This document shows positions 15,839-24,451 of a stretch of 44,264 nt of DNA, piece by piece. The stretch is from Paraburkholderia tropica. GTDB lineage: Bacteria; Pseudomonadota; Gammaproteobacteria; Burkholderiales; Burkholderiaceae. Position numbers and translations under genes: made by a program. The notes beneath the pieces were generated by a model, which did not search any database, had not been told where the DNA came from, and saw only the letters and a program-made list of their open reading frames with translations. The DNA is taken from NCBI RefSeq assembly GCF_914484835.1, contig NZ_CAJZAR010000063.1, positions 1 through 44,264 of the forward strand. Reading direction: 5' to 3'. Every line of letters starts with the position of its first letter. Position 1 is the first letter of the stretch.

Positions 15839-16954
15839 TCAGGGTTTCGAATACGTCACGCGGTAGATCGCGCCCGCGTAATCGTCGCTGATGAGCAGCG
15901 AGCCGTCGGGCAGCGGCAGCACGTCGGCGGGACGGCCCCACTGGGTTTCGTCCGCATTGAGCCAGCCTTGCGCGAACACCTGCTGTTTCGCGTTCTTGCC
16001 GTCCGCGTCGACGCTCACGCGCACCACGCGGTAACCCGACTTCTTGCTGCGGTTCCACGAGCCATGCTCCGCGATGAAAATGCTGTCGCGATACTCGGGC
16101 GGAAACATCGCGCCTGTATAGAAGCGCATGCCGAGCGCCGCCACGTGCGCGCCCAGTTGCGCGACCGGCGGCGTGAAGCCGCTGCACGGATGATCCTTGC
16201 CGAACTCGGGATCGCTGACATCGCCGCCATGACAGTACGGAAAGCCGAAGTCGAGGCCCGCGCGCGGCAGGCGGTTGAGCTTGTCGGAGGGGATATCGTC
16301 GCCGAGCATGTCGCGGCCGTTGTCGGTGAACCAGAGTTCGTGCGTGCGCGGATGCCACGCGAAACCGACGGTGTTGCGCACGCCGCGCGCGAGGGTCTCG
16401 TAGTGCGTGCCGTCCGGGTCCATGCGTCCGATCATGGCGTAGTGCGTGCGCTGCGGATCGTTGGCGGGCAGGCAGACGTTGCACGGCGCGCCTTGCGGCA
16501 CGTAGAGCTTGCCGTCGGGGCCGAAGGCGATGAACTTCCAGCCGTGATGGCGCGAATCGGGCAGCGAGGCGGTGACCACGGCGGGTTTGGGCGGATCGTC
16601 CAGATGCGTGTCGATGCCATCGAGCCGCACGATCGACGAAACCGCCGAGATATAGAGCGCGCCGTCGCGCCAGGCCACGCCCACGGGCATGGTGAGCCCC
16701 GAGGCCACCACATGCCGCTTCACGGCCCGGCCGTCGCGCAGTTCGAGCGCGTAGACGCGGCTGTCCATGCTGCCCACGTAGAGAATGCCTTGCGGCGAGA
16801 GCGTCATTTCGCGCGCGGCGGGCACGTCGTCGGAGAGAACTTCGATATGGAAGCCGGGCGGCAGCTGGATGCGCTCGATCGGCAGGGCCGCGCGCGCGAA
16901 CGGCGCGAGCAGGAGCATCGACAGCGGTATCGACAGCGCGATGGCGAGGCGCAT
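15839..16954 (-). CDS. Glucose/sorbosone dehydrogenase-like PQQ-type beta-propeller protein
   Basis: A 371-residue exported protein with a signal peptide (MRLAIALSIPLSMLLLAPFA, cleavage near ARA-ALP) and a six-bladed propeller of the glucose/L-sorbosone dehydrogenase group. Family-like segments are RNTVGFAWHP, LWFTDNGRD, FGFPYCHGG, FIAEHGSWNRS and GRPADVLPLPDGSLLISDD. Related proteins oxidise aldoses or sorbosone with PQQ in the periplasm; many homologues are untested. The start at 16954 is chosen for the signal peptide. The frame stays open upstream to 17146, so a longer form with an Arg-rich N-terminus cannot be fully excluded. No ribosome site is evident at either start. Confidence 0.8.
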   Translation of the reverse strand: MRLAIALSIPLSMLLLAPFARAALPIERIQLPPGFHIEVLSDDVPAAREMTLSPQGILYVGSMDSRVYALELRDGRAVKRHVVASGLTMPVGVAWRDGALYISAVSSIVRLDGIDTHLDDPPKPAVVTASLPDSRHHGWKFIAFGPDGKLYVPQGAPCNVCLPANDPQRTHYAMIGRMDPDGTHYETLARGVRNTVGFAWHPRTHELWFTDNGRDMLGDDIPSDKLNRLPRAGLDFGFPYCHGGDVSDPEFGKDHPCSGFTPPVAQLGAHVAALGMRFYTGAMFPPEYRDSIFIAEHGSWNRSKKSGYRVVRVSVDADGKNAKQQVFAQGWLNADETQWGRPADVLPLPDGSLLISDDYAGAIYRVTYSKP

Positions 16955-17276
16955 CACTGTGTTCGGCAGGCGCGATCTGTTGCGGTACAGATACAGGGTG
17001 GGATCGAACAGCGGATCAAGCGTGGCCGTCCGGGCGGCATCGTGGCGGCGGCCGAAAAAGCGGGCGAGCAGGGCGCCGGGCCGCGCCGTCAAACGCTGGA
17101 ACGCCCGTGCGAGGCGGACGCGAAGCGCGGGTCGATCATCGTGCATCGTCGCTTTCCCCGGTGTTTTTCACAGGGTCTCCGAGCAGATTCCAGTTAAGTG
17201 TTTGTTATGCCATTGGTTTCGGGCTATAATCGCATGTTTCAGTAGTCCCGAACCCCCGGTTTTCAAGGATTCTAGT
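16955..17276. other. Gap between the sorbosone-dehydrogenase-like gene and rpsP
   Basis: This 322-bp region holds the rpsP promoter at its right end. The left 190 bp remain open in the frame of the minus-strand neighbour but lack its family features. Nothing else was recognised. Confidence 0.5.
17202..17230 (+). promoter_or_regulatory. Promoter of the rpsP-rimM-trmD-rplS operon
   Basis: TTGTTA (17202-17207), a 17-bp spacer and TATAAT (17225-17230), 47 bp before the rpsP start. The -10 is consensus and the -35 matches 4 of 6. Confidence 0.7.
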
Positions 17277-17531
17277 ATGGTTATCATCCGTCTGGCACGC
17301 GGCGGCTCGAAGAAGCGCCCGTTCTACAACATCGTCGCAACCGATTCGCGTAACCGTCGCGACGGCCGTTTCATCGAGCGCGTGGGCTTCTACAACCCGG
17401 TCGCTACCAAGGGTGAAACGCTGCGTATCGCTCAAGATCGCGTGACGTACTGGCAGGAAAACGGCGCGCAAATGTCGCCGGCTGTCGAGCGTCTCGTGAA
17501 GCAATCGCAAAAGGCTGCTCCGGCTGCTTAA
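17277..17531 (+). CDS. rpsP: 30S ribosomal protein S16
   Basis: An 84-residue bS16, the normal size, beginning MVIIRLARGGSKKRPFYNIV and containing DSRNRRDGRFIERVGFYNP. It binds 16S rRNA during early 30S assembly. AAGGAT lies 7 nt before the ATG. First gene of the conserved rpsP-rimM-trmD-rplS cluster. Confidence 0.98.
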   Translation: MVIIRLARGGSKKRPFYNIVATDSRNRRDGRFIERVGFYNPVATKGETLRIAQDRVTYWQENGAQMSPAVERLVKQSQKAAPAA

Positions 17532-17676
17532 GTGGCTGCCTGAGTATGTGCTTGCTGGGCTGCGTCGCTTGACTACGGTTTTGTACCCGGTCTTGCCGCA
17601 GTCTTTCACCTGTTTCACCCCAGTGCGCGCAGCGTAAGCCGCGTGTACGACATCAAGCTGGCTGCGAGGTTTGTCC

Positions 17677-18414
17677 ATGCCCGAGCATGACGACGCAAAA
17701 GCGGACGCCAAGGCTAAGGGCGAGGTATCGCAGAGCAGTGGCAAGACCGGCGGGCGCACCGCGCCGTCGTTCGGCGCGTTCGCGCGCAAGGCGCCGGTGC
17801 GCGAAGTGGTGCGTGAAAACGCCACCCAGGGCGCCCCAAAAGGCGAAGGCCTGCGCGCTGAATCCGAGGCGAGCTGGCCGGCCGACGCGGTCGAAGTCGG
17901 CGCCGTGATCGATGCCTATGGCCTCAAGGGCGGGCTGAAGATCGCGCCGCACGCCGAAGGCGGCCGTGCGCTCATCGCAGCGAAACGCTGGTGGTTCCTC
18001 AAGGGCCGCGAGCGTCCCACGCTGCATTCCGCGGTGCGCGCGAGCGCCAAGGTGCACGGCGACTCCGTCGTCGGGCAGTTGAACGCAATCGCCGACCGCG
18101 ACACCGCGCTGCAGTTGCGCGGTGCACGCATCTACGTGAGCCGCGCCGATTTTCCCGCGCCGGAAACCGACGAGTATTACTGGGTCGATCTGATCGGTCT
18201 CGACGTCGCCAACGAGGCGGGTGTTGAGCTCGGCAAGGTCGCCGGTCTCATCGACAACGGTGCGCAGTCGGTGTTGCGCGTCGAGTATCCCTCGGCGGGC
18301 AAAGACGGCAAGCCTGTCACCGGCGAGCGGCTGATCCCGTTCGTCGGCGTGTTTGTGAAGACGGTTGACCTGGCGGCGAAACGCATTGTCGTCGACTGGG
18401 ATGCCGATTTTTGA
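17677..18414 (+). CDS. rimM: Ribosome maturation factor RimM with N-terminal extension
   Basis: A 245-residue RimM. The family core starts only near residue 72 (VEVGAVIDAYGLKGGLKI). It includes the N-terminal beta-barrel and the PRC-barrel part (YYWVDLIGLDV, RLIPFVGVFV, IVVDWDADF). RimM binds S19 and helps 3' domain folding of 16S rRNA. The first 70 residues are charged and low-complexity and have no counterpart in E. coli RimM (182 residues). The ATG at 17677 follows GCGAGGT; a TTG two codons earlier is an alternative. Confidence 0.94.
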   Translation: MPEHDDAKADAKAKGEVSQSSGKTGGRTAPSFGAFARKAPVREVVRENATQGAPKGEGLRAESEASWPADAVEVGAVIDAYGLKGGLKIAPHAEGGRALIAAKRWWFLKGRERPTLHSAVRASAKVHGDSVVGQLNAIADRDTALQLRGARIYVSRADFPAPETDEYYWVDLIGLDVANEAGVELGKVAGLIDNGAQSVLRVEYPSAGKDGKPVTGERLIPFVGVFVKTVDLAAKRIVVDWDADF

Positions 18415-18448
18415 TCCTGCTGTGCTGATTCGCTGAACGGAGAGAGCG

Positions 18449-19216
18449 ATGCAGTTCGATGTCGTCACGCTCTTTCCCGAGATGTTTCGCGCGATCACCG
18501 ACTGGGGTATCACCAGCCGGGCCGCGAAGCAGGAGCGCTATACGCTGCGTACGTGGAATCCGCGCGATTTCACGACCGACAACTACCGCACCATCGACGA
18601 TCGCCCTTACGGCGGCGGCCCCGGCATGGTCATGCTGGCCAAGCCGCTTGAAGCGGCCATCGGCGCGGCGAAAGCCGCGCAGGCGGAGCAGGGCGCGCCT
18701 CAACCGCGCGTGTTGCTGATGTCGCCGCAAGGCAAGCCGCTCACGCACGAGCGCGCCGTGGAGTTCGCCCAGGAATCCGGTTTCGTGATCCTGTGCGGGC
18801 GCTACGAGGCGATCGACCAGCGTCTCGTCGACCGTTACGTCGACGAGGAAGTCAGTCTGGGCGACTTCGTGCTGTCCGGCGGCGAGCTGCCGGCGATGGC
18901 GCTGATGGACGCGGTAGTGCGATTGCTGCCGGGCGTGCTGAACGACGCGCTCTCGGCGGTGCAGGATAGTTTCGTCGACGGTCTGCTCGACTGTCCGCAT
19001 TACACGCGGCCGGAGGAATACGACGGCGTGCGGGTGCCCGATGTGCTGCTCGGCGGCCATCATGCGGAAATCGAGCAATGGCGCCGCCGCGAATCGCTGC
19101 GCAACACGTTTCACAAGCGGCCCGATCTGATCGCGCGGGCTCGCAAGAACAAGATGTTGAGCCGTGCCGACGAGGCATGGCTCGCTAGTCTCGCGAAGGG
19201 TTCGAGCGAAGCGTAA
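18449..19216 (+). CDS. trmD: tRNA (guanine-N1-)-methyltransferase
   Basis: A 255-residue SPOUT methyltransferase that makes m1G37 in tRNAs for Leu, Pro and Arg and prevents +1 frameshifting. Starts MQFDVVTLFPEMF; has the DDRPYGGGPGMVM loop, the knotted SAM-binding region LCGRYEGIDQR-like (here LCGRYEAIDQR) and GDFVLSGGELPAM. ACGGAGAGA precedes the ATG. Length matches the family. Third gene of the rpsP operon, 34 bp after rimM. Confidence 0.97.
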   Translation: MQFDVVTLFPEMFRAITDWGITSRAAKQERYTLRTWNPRDFTTDNYRTIDDRPYGGGPGMVMLAKPLEAAIGAAKAAQAEQGAPQPRVLLMSPQGKPLTHERAVEFAQESGFVILCGRYEAIDQRLVDRYVDEEVSLGDFVLSGGELPAMALMDAVVRLLPGVLNDALSAVQDSFVDGLLDCPHYTRPEEYDGVRVPDVLLGGHHAEIEQWRRRESLRNTFHKRPDLIARARKNKMLSRADEAWLASLAKGSSEA

Positions 19217-19364
19217 GGCTTCGGGCGGACAGGGCGCGAGGCGCCCAAGGCGGCGCCGCTTCATGCGTGAACGGTGCCAGTTGTGAATCCATCCTCTATC
19301 GGGGCCGTGCTGCCGCAATCCGGCGCAGGTACGAACGCCGACAAGATGGCTTACGGAGTCATTC

Positions 19365-19760
19365 ATGAATCTGATCGAAAAACTCGAGCAGGAAGAAATC
19401 CAGCGCGTGCTGGGCGAGAAAACCATCCCCGAATTCGCTCCTGGCGATACGGTGATCGTGAACGTGAACGTGGTTGAAGGTAACCGCAAGCGCGTTCAGG
19501 CATACGAAGGCGTCGTGATCGCAAAGCGTAACCGCGGTCTGAACTCGGCGTTCATCGTGCGCAAGATCTCGTCGGGCGAAGGCGTCGAGCGTACGTTCCA
19601 GACGTACTCGCCGCTGCTGGCAAGCATCGTGGTGAAGCGCCGCGGCGACGTGCGTCGCGCGAAGCTCTACTACCTGCGCAACCTGTCGGGCAAGAAGGCA
19701 CGTATCAAGGAAAAGCTGGTGTCGAAAGACCGCGCAGCTGCTCCGGCCGCACAGGCGTAA
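19365..19760 (+). CDS. rplS: 50S ribosomal protein L19
   Basis: A 131-residue bL19, slightly longer than E. coli (115) because of a Lys/Ala-rich C-terminal tail. Core segments FAPGDTVIVNVNVVEGNRKR, QAYEGVVIAKRNRGLNSAFI and FQTYSPLLASI are all present. It sits at the 30S-50S interface. Last gene of the cluster, 148 bp after trmD, followed by a strong terminator. Confidence 0.98.
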   Translation: MNLIEKLEQEEIQRVLGEKTIPEFAPGDTVIVNVNVVEGNRKRVQAYEGVVIAKRNRGLNSAFIVRKISSGEGVERTFQTYSPLLASIVVKRRGDVRRAKLYYLRNLSGKKARIKEKLVSKDRAAAPAAQA

Positions 19761-19774
19761 AAGCTGTAAGAAAG

Positions 19775-19798
19775 AAGCACCCTTCGGGGTGCTTTTTT
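19775..19798 (+). terminator. Terminator of the rpsP operon
   Basis: AAGCACCC/GGGTGCTT (19775-19782 and 19787-19794) closed by a TTCG tetraloop, then a T-run to 19798. Confidence 0.92.
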
Positions 19799-19846
19799 CT
19801 TTTTGGCCGCAAAATACTTTCCTGTGCCCGAATCCCGAGTCAGCCG

Positions 19847-20560
19847 TTGATCCGTCCAGTATTTGAACCCGAAAGCCTGCCGATCGAATCGACGGGCGCC
19901 GATCTGCCCCTCATCGCCGCCGAACGGCTTACGCCCGATGGTCTGCGTGCGCGCTTCGAGCAACGCCTGCCCTGGCAGCCGGAGCCGCAGGAGGCGCGTG
20001 TGCTGGAGATCCGCGATCCGCGCGAGGCCGCGGTGCTGATGCCGATCGCGATGCGTCCCTCGGGTCTCACGGTCCTGCTCACGCAGCGCGCCGACAATCT
20101 CAGCAATCACGCCGGCCAGGTCAGTTTCCCCGGCGGCAGCCGCGAACCCTCCGACCCCACGCCGATTGCTGCCGCGCTGCGCGAGGCGCACGAGGAGGTC
20201 GATCTCGATCCGGCGCGCGTCGAGGTGCTGGGCGCCTTGCCCGATTACCTCACGGGCACGGGTTTCCGCGTCACGCCCGTGGTGGGCCTCGTGCACGAGC
20301 CGTTCACGCTCGCGGCCGATTCGCTCGAAGTGGCGAGCATCTTCGAGGTGCCGCTCGGCTTCCTGATGAACCCCGCGCATCACGAAGTGCGCGTCTGGCG
20401 CTGGGAAGGCGGCGAGCGCCGTTTCTTCGCGATGCCCTATCCGCAGCAGGGCGTGCAGCCCGGCGCGATGCGTGAGGCGGGCGGCGTGGGCGGCACGCAT
20501 TTCATCTGGGGCGCGACGGCGGGCATGCTGCGCAACTTCTATCGCTTCCTGCTCGCCTGA
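19847..20560 (+). CDS. Nudix CoA pyrophosphatase (NudL/UPF0035 family)
   Basis: A 237-residue Nudix hydrolase. The UPF0035 signature LLTQRADNLSNHAGQVSFPG (residues 77-96) directly precedes the Nudix box, whose REAHEEVDL (112-120) supplies the metal-binding glutamates. Family members split CoA into 3',5'-ADP and phosphopantetheine. The start is an unusual TTG at 19847: it is the first start codon in frame and no ATG occurs before the conserved core; no ribosome site is evident. It follows the rplS terminator by 49 bp and so has its own promoter or is weakly read through. Confidence 0.87.
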   Translation: MIRPVFEPESLPIESTGADLPLIAAERLTPDGLRARFEQRLPWQPEPQEARVLEIRDPREAAVLMPIAMRPSGLTVLLTQRADNLSNHAGQVSFPGGSREPSDPTPIAAALREAHEEVDLDPARVEVLGALPDYLTGTGFRVTPVVGLVHEPFTLAADSLEVASIFEVPLGFLMNPAHHEVRVWRWEGGERRFFAMPYPQQGVQPGAMREAGGVGGTHFIWGATAGMLRNFYRFLLA

Positions 20561-20715
20561 GGCGGCGCGAGCGGGCGCCGCCGGCCCTCAAGAATGCGCA
20601 TCGTTGTGCCGATATCGTGTTGCTGTTGTGTCTTTGCCGCCAGACGCTCAGGCACATCTGGCCCTGTGATATCTTTGCAGCACCTTTCTAACACTCGAAT
20701 CGCACGGCGCGTCGC

Positions 20716-21654
20716 ATGACCTTCTTTTCCGTATTGCTGGCTCTCGTCATCGAACAGGTGCGGGCGCTGTCGCCCAACAACCCGGTCATGGCGCTCGTGC
20801 GCCTCAATGCGGAATGGGCCGCCCACGGCTTCGACGCGGGCAAGCAGAAGCACGGCGTACTCGCCTGGCTCGTGGTCGTGCTGCCCTGGACGCTCGTCAC
20901 GGCGCTCGTCTATTACGTGCTGTACCACATCAGCTTCGTGCTGGCGTTCCTCTGGAACGTGGTGGTGGTGTACTTCACGCTCGGCTTCCGCCAGTTCAGC
21001 CACTATTTCACCGACATCCACCTCGCGCTGAACAACGACGACGTGCCGCGCGCGCGTGAAATCCTCACCGAATGGACCGGCATCGACGCCGTGGACATGC
21101 CCGTGAGCGAGATCGTGCGCCACACGCTCATCCATGCGGTGGTGGCCTCGCATCGTCACGTGTTCGGCGTGTTCTTCTGGTTCCTCGTGCCGATCGGGCC
21201 GGCGGGCGCGGTGCTGTACCGCCTCTCCGAGTACCTCGCGCGCGAATGGTCGCGTCCGGCCGACGACCGCACCGAAGCCTTCTCGAACTTCGCGCAGCAT
21301 GTGTTCTTCGTGATCGACTGGATTCCGGCGCGGCTGACGTCGCTGGGTTTCGCGATCGTCGGCAACTTCGAAGATGCGATCTACGCGTGGCGCAACCATA
21401 CGAACCAGTGGCCCGACACCAACGAAGGCGTGCTGCTCGCGACCGGCAGCGGCGCGCTGGGTGCGCGCCTGTCGGGCCCGCTCGCGGAACAATCGAGCGT
21501 CGACGCGATCGCGCAGCCGGGCGAGGGCGGACCCTACACGGTCGGCGACGACTGCACGCCGCGCACGCTGCAATCGGCCGTGGGCCTCGTCTGGCGCGCC
21601 GTGATCCTGTGGATGATCCTGCTGCTCATGCTGACCATCGCGCTCTGGGTTTAA
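20716..21654 (+). CDS. CobD/CbiB-family inner-membrane protein
   Basis: A 312-residue membrane protein with the start MTFFSVLLALVIEQVRAL and several hydrophobic helices (about residues 50-90, 148-175, 290-312). Its segments match the CobD/CbiB (cobalamin side-chain attachment) family seen as a stand-alone gene in Burkholderiaceae. No other cobalamin genes are near, so a true cobinamide role is unproven; AmpE-like signalling relatives are an alternative. A terminator follows at 21696. Confidence 0.75.
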   Translation: MTFFSVLLALVIEQVRALSPNNPVMALVRLNAEWAAHGFDAGKQKHGVLAWLVVVLPWTLVTALVYYVLYHISFVLAFLWNVVVVYFTLGFRQFSHYFTDIHLALNNDDVPRAREILTEWTGIDAVDMPVSEIVRHTLIHAVVASHRHVFGVFFWFLVPIGPAGAVLYRLSEYLAREWSRPADDRTEAFSNFAQHVFFVIDWIPARLTSLGFAIVGNFEDAIYAWRNHTNQWPDTNEGVLLATGSGALGARLSGPLAEQSSVDAIAQPGEGGPYTVGDDCTPRTLQSAVGLVWRAVILWMILLLMLTIALWV

Positions 21655-21695
21655 GCGCCAGTGTGAGCCCGCGCCACGTCGCGGCAAGCGAATAA

Positions 21696-21726
21696 AAAAG
21701 GCCCGTGCATCTTGCGCGGGCCTTTT
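21696..21726. terminator. Bidirectional terminator between the cobD-like gene and the DUF2007 gene
   Basis: AAAAGGCCCG/CGGGCCTTTT (21696-21705 and 21717-21726) around an 11-nt loop, with A-run and T-run flanks. Confidence 0.85.
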
Positions 21727-21765
21727 GCATTTCGGCGCGGAGAAACGGCTGCTGCGCGCGCCGTC

Positions 21766-22089
21766 TCAATCGTCGAGTGGATCGCGCTCGCGTCCGCACT
21801 GCCAGCAGACCGTGAATTGCGGCTCCAGCGTCTCGCCGCATTGCGTACAGCGCCACGGCCGCGCGCCGGGCGGCGGGCCGCTGGTGGCGGCGGCGATCAG
21901 CTTGCGCGCGAGTGTTTCGTCGCGCTCGTCGACGAGCCAGATCTCGGGCGCGCACTGCTCGGCCGGAATCTCGCCCATCGCGCCGCTCAGATAGCGGTTG
22001 TGCAACTCGCAGGGCACGCCGGCCGTGGCGAGGATGTTCATCCAGTGCTGGGCGATCACCACATTGGGCGCGCGGACGAGCTTGAGCAT
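21766..22089 (-). CDS. DUF2007-type putative signal-transducing protein with C-terminal zinc ribbon
   Basis: A 107-residue protein. Residues 1-70 match the DUF2007/GlnB-like fold (MLKLVRAPNVVIAQHWMNIL, then GAMGEIP and EIWLVDERDETLARKLI). Residues 80-99 form a zinc ribbon with C-x2-C-x11-C-x2-C spacing (CTQCGETLEPQFTVCWQCG). Function is unknown; the ribbon suggests nucleic-acid or protein binding. The ATG at 22089 is chosen because it begins the DUF2007 part. It is 16 bp downstream of rsgA and is the last gene of the M48-rsgA operon. Confidence 0.82.
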   Translation of the reverse strand: MLKLVRAPNVVIAQHWMNILATAGVPCELHNRYLSGAMGEIPAEQCAPEIWLVDERDETLARKLIAAATSGPPPGARPWRCTQCGETLEPQFTVCWQCGRERDPLDD

Positions 22090-22105
22090 GGCTGCCGGAA
22101 GGCCT

Positions 22106-23062
22106 TCAGCGCACGATCTGGCTGATCTCGTGCACGAGCTGCGCGTAGAGCGCGTGACGCTCGGGCGCGACGCGGCCATCGGCGACCGCTTCGAGCACCG
22201 CGCAGCCCGGCTCGTGCAGGTGATGGCAGTTGTAGAAGCGGCAATGCGCGAGCAGCGGCCGGAACTCGGGGAACGCGCGCTCGAGCGTGCCTTCGGTCAG
22301 GTGATACAGCCCGAACTCCTGGAAGCCCGGCGAATCGATCAGCGCGCCGCCGCCGGGCAGCTTGTAGAGCCGCGTGAACGTCGTGGTGTGGCGGCCGCTG
22401 TTGAGCGCGGTCGAGATCTCACGCGTCGCCGCCTCGGCGTCGGGAATCAGCAGGTTCACGAGCGTCGATTTGCCCATGCCCGACTGGCCGAGCAGGATCG
22501 TCTGATGGCCGTTCAGATGCGCCGAGAGAATCGCGTGCGCTTCCTCGGGATGCTGCTTTTCCGACACTTCGAGCACCGTATAGCCCAGCGCGCGATAGCG
22601 TTCCAGACGCTGGCGCGCGAGCGGCAGCACGGCCACGAGGTCGATCTTGTTGAGCAGGATGATCGGCGTGAGCCCGTTGGCCTCGGCGGCCACGAGCGCG
22701 CGCCCGAGCAGGTCCTCGCTGAAATGCGGCTCCGTGGCGAGCACGATCAGCAACTGGTCGAGGTTCGCCGCGAAGAGTTTCGACTTGAACTGGTCGGAGC
22801 GATAGAGCAGGTTGCGACGCTCGCCGATCGCCACGATCACGCCCTGGTCGGCGGACGTCGATTGATAGTCGACGCGGTCGCCGACCGCGACTTCACTCTT
22901 TTTGCCGCGCGGGAAGCACTGCAGCGGCGCGCCGCCGTCGTCGGGGGCGACGAGGTAGTGGCGGCCGTGCGCCGCGATCACGACGCCGTGCAGCGTGGCC
23001 GCGGCAGCCTGTCCCGCCGACGAGGCGCTCGCGCCGGCGGATTTCGGGGCGCGCCGGCTCAT
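22106..23062 (-). CDS. rsgA: Small-subunit-dependent GTPase RsgA
   Basis: A 318-residue circularly permuted GTPase that checks and matures the 30S subunit. Order of parts: N-terminal OB fold (about 24-85), G4 NKID (138-141), G1 GQSGMGKS (192-199), the switch region RHTTTFTRLY, and G3 DSPGF (243-247). A C-terminal zinc-binding CRFYNCHHLHEPGC (Cys274, Cys279, His, Cys287) ends the protein. Its ATG overlaps the stop of the M48 gene as ATGA, so the two are coupled. The N-terminal 20 residues are Ala/Ser-rich. Confidence 0.95.
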   Translation of the reverse strand: MSRRAPKSAGASASSAGQAAAATLHGVVIAAHGRHYLVAPDDGGAPLQCFPRGKKSEVAVGDRVDYQSTSADQGVIVAIGERRNLLYRSDQFKSKLFAANLDQLLIVLATEPHFSEDLLGRALVAAEANGLTPIILLNKIDLVAVLPLARQRLERYRALGYTVLEVSEKQHPEEAHAILSAHLNGHQTILLGQSGMGKSTLVNLLIPDAEAATREISTALNSGRHTTTFTRLYKLPGGGALIDSPGFQEFGLYHLTEGTLERAFPEFRPLLAHCRFYNCHHLHEPGCAVLEAVADGRVAPERHALYAQLVHEISQIVR

Positions 23063-24330
23063 GCGTGCGACAGCAGGCGGTCGATCCGCTGCGAAGCCGG
23101 CGGATGCGAGTAGTAGAACGCCGTGTAGAGCGGGTCGGGCGTGAGCGTGGACGCGTTGTCCTCGTAGAGCTTCACGAGCGCATTGACGAGCTGCTGCGCG
23201 TCGGTCTGCGTGGCCGCGAAGGCATCGGCCTCGAACTCGTGCTTGCGCGAGCTGAGGCTGCCGAGCGGCGTGACGAAGAACAGGAACACCGGCACCGCGA
23301 TGAAGAACAGCACGAGCGCGAGGCCTTCGTTGCCGCCGAGCAGCGACGGACGCACGCCCAGCCCTTCGTAGAACCACACGCGCTGCGTGAGCCAGCCGAG
23401 CACGCCGAGCAGCACGAGGCTGATCGCGAAGGTCACGACCATGCGCTTGATCACGTGACGGCGCTTGAAGTGGCCGAGTTCGTGCGCGAGCACGGCTTCG
23501 ATCTCGCTGCCCGAGAGGCGCGCGAGCAGCGTGTCGAAGAAGACGATGCGCTTGGCCGCGCCGAAGCCCGTGAAATAGGCGTTGCCGTGCGCCGAGCGGC
23601 GGCTGCCGTCCATCACGAACAGGCCCTTGGCCGCGAAGCCGCAGCGCTGCATCAGCGCCTCGATGCGCGAGCGCAGTGCTTCGTCGCGCAGCGGTTCGAA
23701 CTTGTTGAAAAGCGGCGCGATGAAGGTGGGGTAGAGCACCAGCACGAGCATCTGGAACGCGACCCAGACGACCCACGTCCAGAGCCACCAGAGGCTGCCC
23801 GCCTGCTTCATGAGCCAGAGCACCACGAACAGCAGCGGAATGCCGAACAGCGCGCCGATCACGAGACCCTTGATGCGGTCGGCGAAGAAGATGCGGCGCG
23901 TCATGCGGTTGAAGCCGAAGCGCTCCTCGACCACGAACTGGCGATAGTAGTCGAGCGGCAGCTCGATCAGGCCGCTCACTGCGAGCACCGCGCCGACCAG
24001 CGCGATCTGGCCGACGTAGTCGCGCCCGAGCCAGTCGGAAATACCGAGGTCGATGGCCTGCACGCCGCCGAGCAGCGTGAGCGCGATCAGCACGATGGTG
24101 GACAGCACGATCTCGACCATGCCGAGGCGCGTGCGCGCGACCGTGTAGTCGGCGGCGCGCTGATGCGCCGCGAGCGGGATGGTGGCCGCGAACTGCGCGG
24201 GCACCGCGTCGCGATGCGCGGCGACGAAGCGGACCTGCCGCGAGGCGAGCCAGAGCTTGGTCGCGACCATGGCCAGCACCGCGGCCACGAAGAGAACGCT
24301 GAAGGCCAGCGCGGGAGAAAGATTAGGCAT
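23059..24330 (-). CDS. M48 family zinc metallopeptidase (Ste24/CAAX-protease-like)
   Basis: A 423-residue inner-membrane peptidase with multiple helices (about 6-27, 68-90, 107-125, 155-200, and a pair near 297-345). The zinc motif is HELGH (283-287) and the third ligand lies in HEFEADAFA. YFTGFGAAKRIVFFDTLL is a Ste24 hallmark. Bacterial homologues take part in membrane-protein quality control; no prenylated substrate is expected. It is the first gene of an operon with rsgA and the DUF2007 gene and diverges from orn; TATAAT on the minus strand at 24359-24364 may be its -10. Confidence 0.88.
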   Translation of the reverse strand: MPNLSPALAFSVLFVAAVLAMVATKLWLASRQVRFVAAHRDAVPAQFAATIPLAAHQRAADYTVARTRLGMVEIVLSTIVLIALTLLGGVQAIDLGISDWLGRDYVGQIALVGAVLAVSGLIELPLDYYRQFVVEERFGFNRMTRRIFFADRIKGLVIGALFGIPLLFVVLWLMKQAGSLWWLWTWVVWVAFQMLVLVLYPTFIAPLFNKFEPLRDEALRSRIEALMQRCGFAAKGLFVMDGSRRSAHGNAYFTGFGAAKRIVFFDTLLARLSGSEIEAVLAHELGHFKRRHVIKRMVVTFAISLVLLGVLGWLTQRVWFYEGLGVRPSLLGGNEGLALVLFFIAVPVFLFFVTPLGSLSSRKHEFEADAFAATQTDAQQLVNALVKLYEDNASTLTPDPLYTAFYYSHPPASQRIDRLLSHA

Positions 24331-24358
24331 CCGGGAAGTCCGTGGTATCTATGCGACA

Positions 24359-24364
24359 ATTATA
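24359..24364 (-). promoter_or_regulatory. Possible -10 element of the M48-rsgA operon
   Basis: On the minus strand these bases read TATAAT, 29 bp before the M48 start codon. No good -35 is seen. Confidence 0.4.
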
Positions 24365-24451
24365 TGTTCTCGTCGGCCCGGCCATCGCATCTCGCGTTGG
24401 CGTTGCGCGCGCGGCGTCCCCATCGTGTTTCAGCGTTTCAGGTTCCCTTCC

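Noticed and set aside
15740..17197. A 485-codon plus-strand frame antisense to the sorbosone-dehydrogenase-like gene
   Set aside because: The minus-strand protein has a signal peptide and propeller motifs; the antisense one has neither.
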